Assembly: GCA_021162305.1 (NCBI GenBank)
Contig: JAGGYX010000088.1
Span: 1 to 6,825 of the forward strand
Direction: 5' to 3'
From: Thermoplasmata archaeon
GTDB taxonomy: Archaea; Thermoplasmatota; E2; UBA202; JdFR-43
DNA length: 6,825 nucleotides
Shown here: one piece after another, positions 6,669 to 6,825 of the stretch
How positions within the stretch are numbered: position 1 is the stretch's first letter
Layout of the letters: each line of letters starts with the position of its first letter
Notes under the pieces: generated by a model
Database searches by the model: none
Seen by the model: the letters and a program-made list of their open reading frames with translations, nothing else
Told to the model about the DNA's origin: nothing
Translations under genes and position numbers: made by a program

Positions 6669-6677
6669 GTATTAAAC
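6669..6677 (-). promoter_or_regulatory. Candidate archaeal TATA box for the 273-aa gene
   Basis: The minus strand reads GTTTAATAC at 6677-6669, 28 to 20 nt before the ATG at 6649. It is nearly the same as GTTAAATAC found before the 159-aa relative. A weak AGGAG lies about 10 nt before the ATG, so a short leader is also possible. Confidence 0.4.
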
Positions 6678-6825
6678 TTTTTCATTGTTATTCTTCCTCG
6701 TTTCCAATACCATATGGTAGCTCTCGATAATGATATCTTCTTATCCAATCTGATTTTCATATGGCAAAAAAATAATAAAGGAAGGTATGCATATACATTA
6801 ATGCCTTTCGCCAAATCAAAAGCAA
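6678..6825. other. Upstream region without a supported gene
   Basis: This 148-nt edge region lies before the 273-aa gene. A minus-strand frame is open through it, but its translation has no recognisable family and mixes aromatic and basic residues as random AT-rich DNA does. A plus-strand ATG at 6801 opens a frame that leaves the window after eight codons, which is too short to judge. Confidence 0.4.

Noticed and set aside
6650..6814. An N-terminal extension of the 273-aa protein up to a TTG at 6814 or an ATG at 6685
   Set aside because: It would bury the signal peptide inside the protein. The duplicate copy begins at the same MNK, and the extension has no recognisable content.
6760..6825. 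A minus-strand peptide containing AKGINVYAYL, which recalls the C-terminal tail of IS66-type transposases
   Set aside because: The match is about eight residues, the expected leucine/proline/tryptophan ending is absent, and no inverted repeat is visible, so chance is the better explanation.
6801..6825. A plus-strand ATG opening a frame to the window edge
   Set aside because: Only eight codons are visible, with no ribosome binding site or well-placed promoter.

Overview
The window looks archaeal, most likely a euryarchaeon of the Thermoplasmatota type, though the lineage is an inference. The DNA is AT-rich and the genes run with tiny overlaps. Three start codons have an AT-rich TATA-like box about 20-33 nt upstream and no good Shine-Dalgarno, which fits leaderless archaeal transcripts. 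The CTP synthase is close to archaeal forms, and the other proteins include an Ig-like surface protein tail and small secreted/membrane proteins. No RNA gene, CRISPR array or insertion sequence is visible.

Layout, left to right. Positions 1-167 hold the C-terminal end of a plus-strand secreted protein with an Ig-like domain. Everything else is on the minus strand, so it reads right to left. The rightmost gene (5828-6649) encodes a 273-aa protein with a signal peptide, a helical domain and C-terminal membrane segments. Immediately behind it is a truncated, frameshifted tandem copy of its middle part (5449-5831). Next comes a compact four-gene operon: pyrG (3730-5325), a SerB-like HAD phosphatase (3090-3737), a GT81 glucosyl-3-phosphoglycerate synthase gpgS (1893-3086) and a second glycosyltransferase resembling mannosylglycerate/glucosylglycerate synthases (749-1900). 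These genes overlap or are separated by 3 nt. Last is a 159-aa secreted/membrane protein (216-695) that looks like a distant, compact relative of the 273-aa protein.

How the genes may work together. GpgS would join NDP-glucose to 3-phosphoglycerate. The HAD enzyme, which has lost the phosphoserine-recognising glutamate of SerB, would remove the phosphate to give glucosylglycerate. The second glycosyltransferase could then add another hexose, or make a hexosylglycerate directly. This would be a complete compatible-solute (or glycoconjugate primer) pathway, transcribed with CTP synthase. The enzyme families are well supported; the pathway order and final product are inferred.

The three copies of the signal-peptide/helix/membrane family around the operon (one full, one broken, one compact) are unassigned and are the least understood content of the window.
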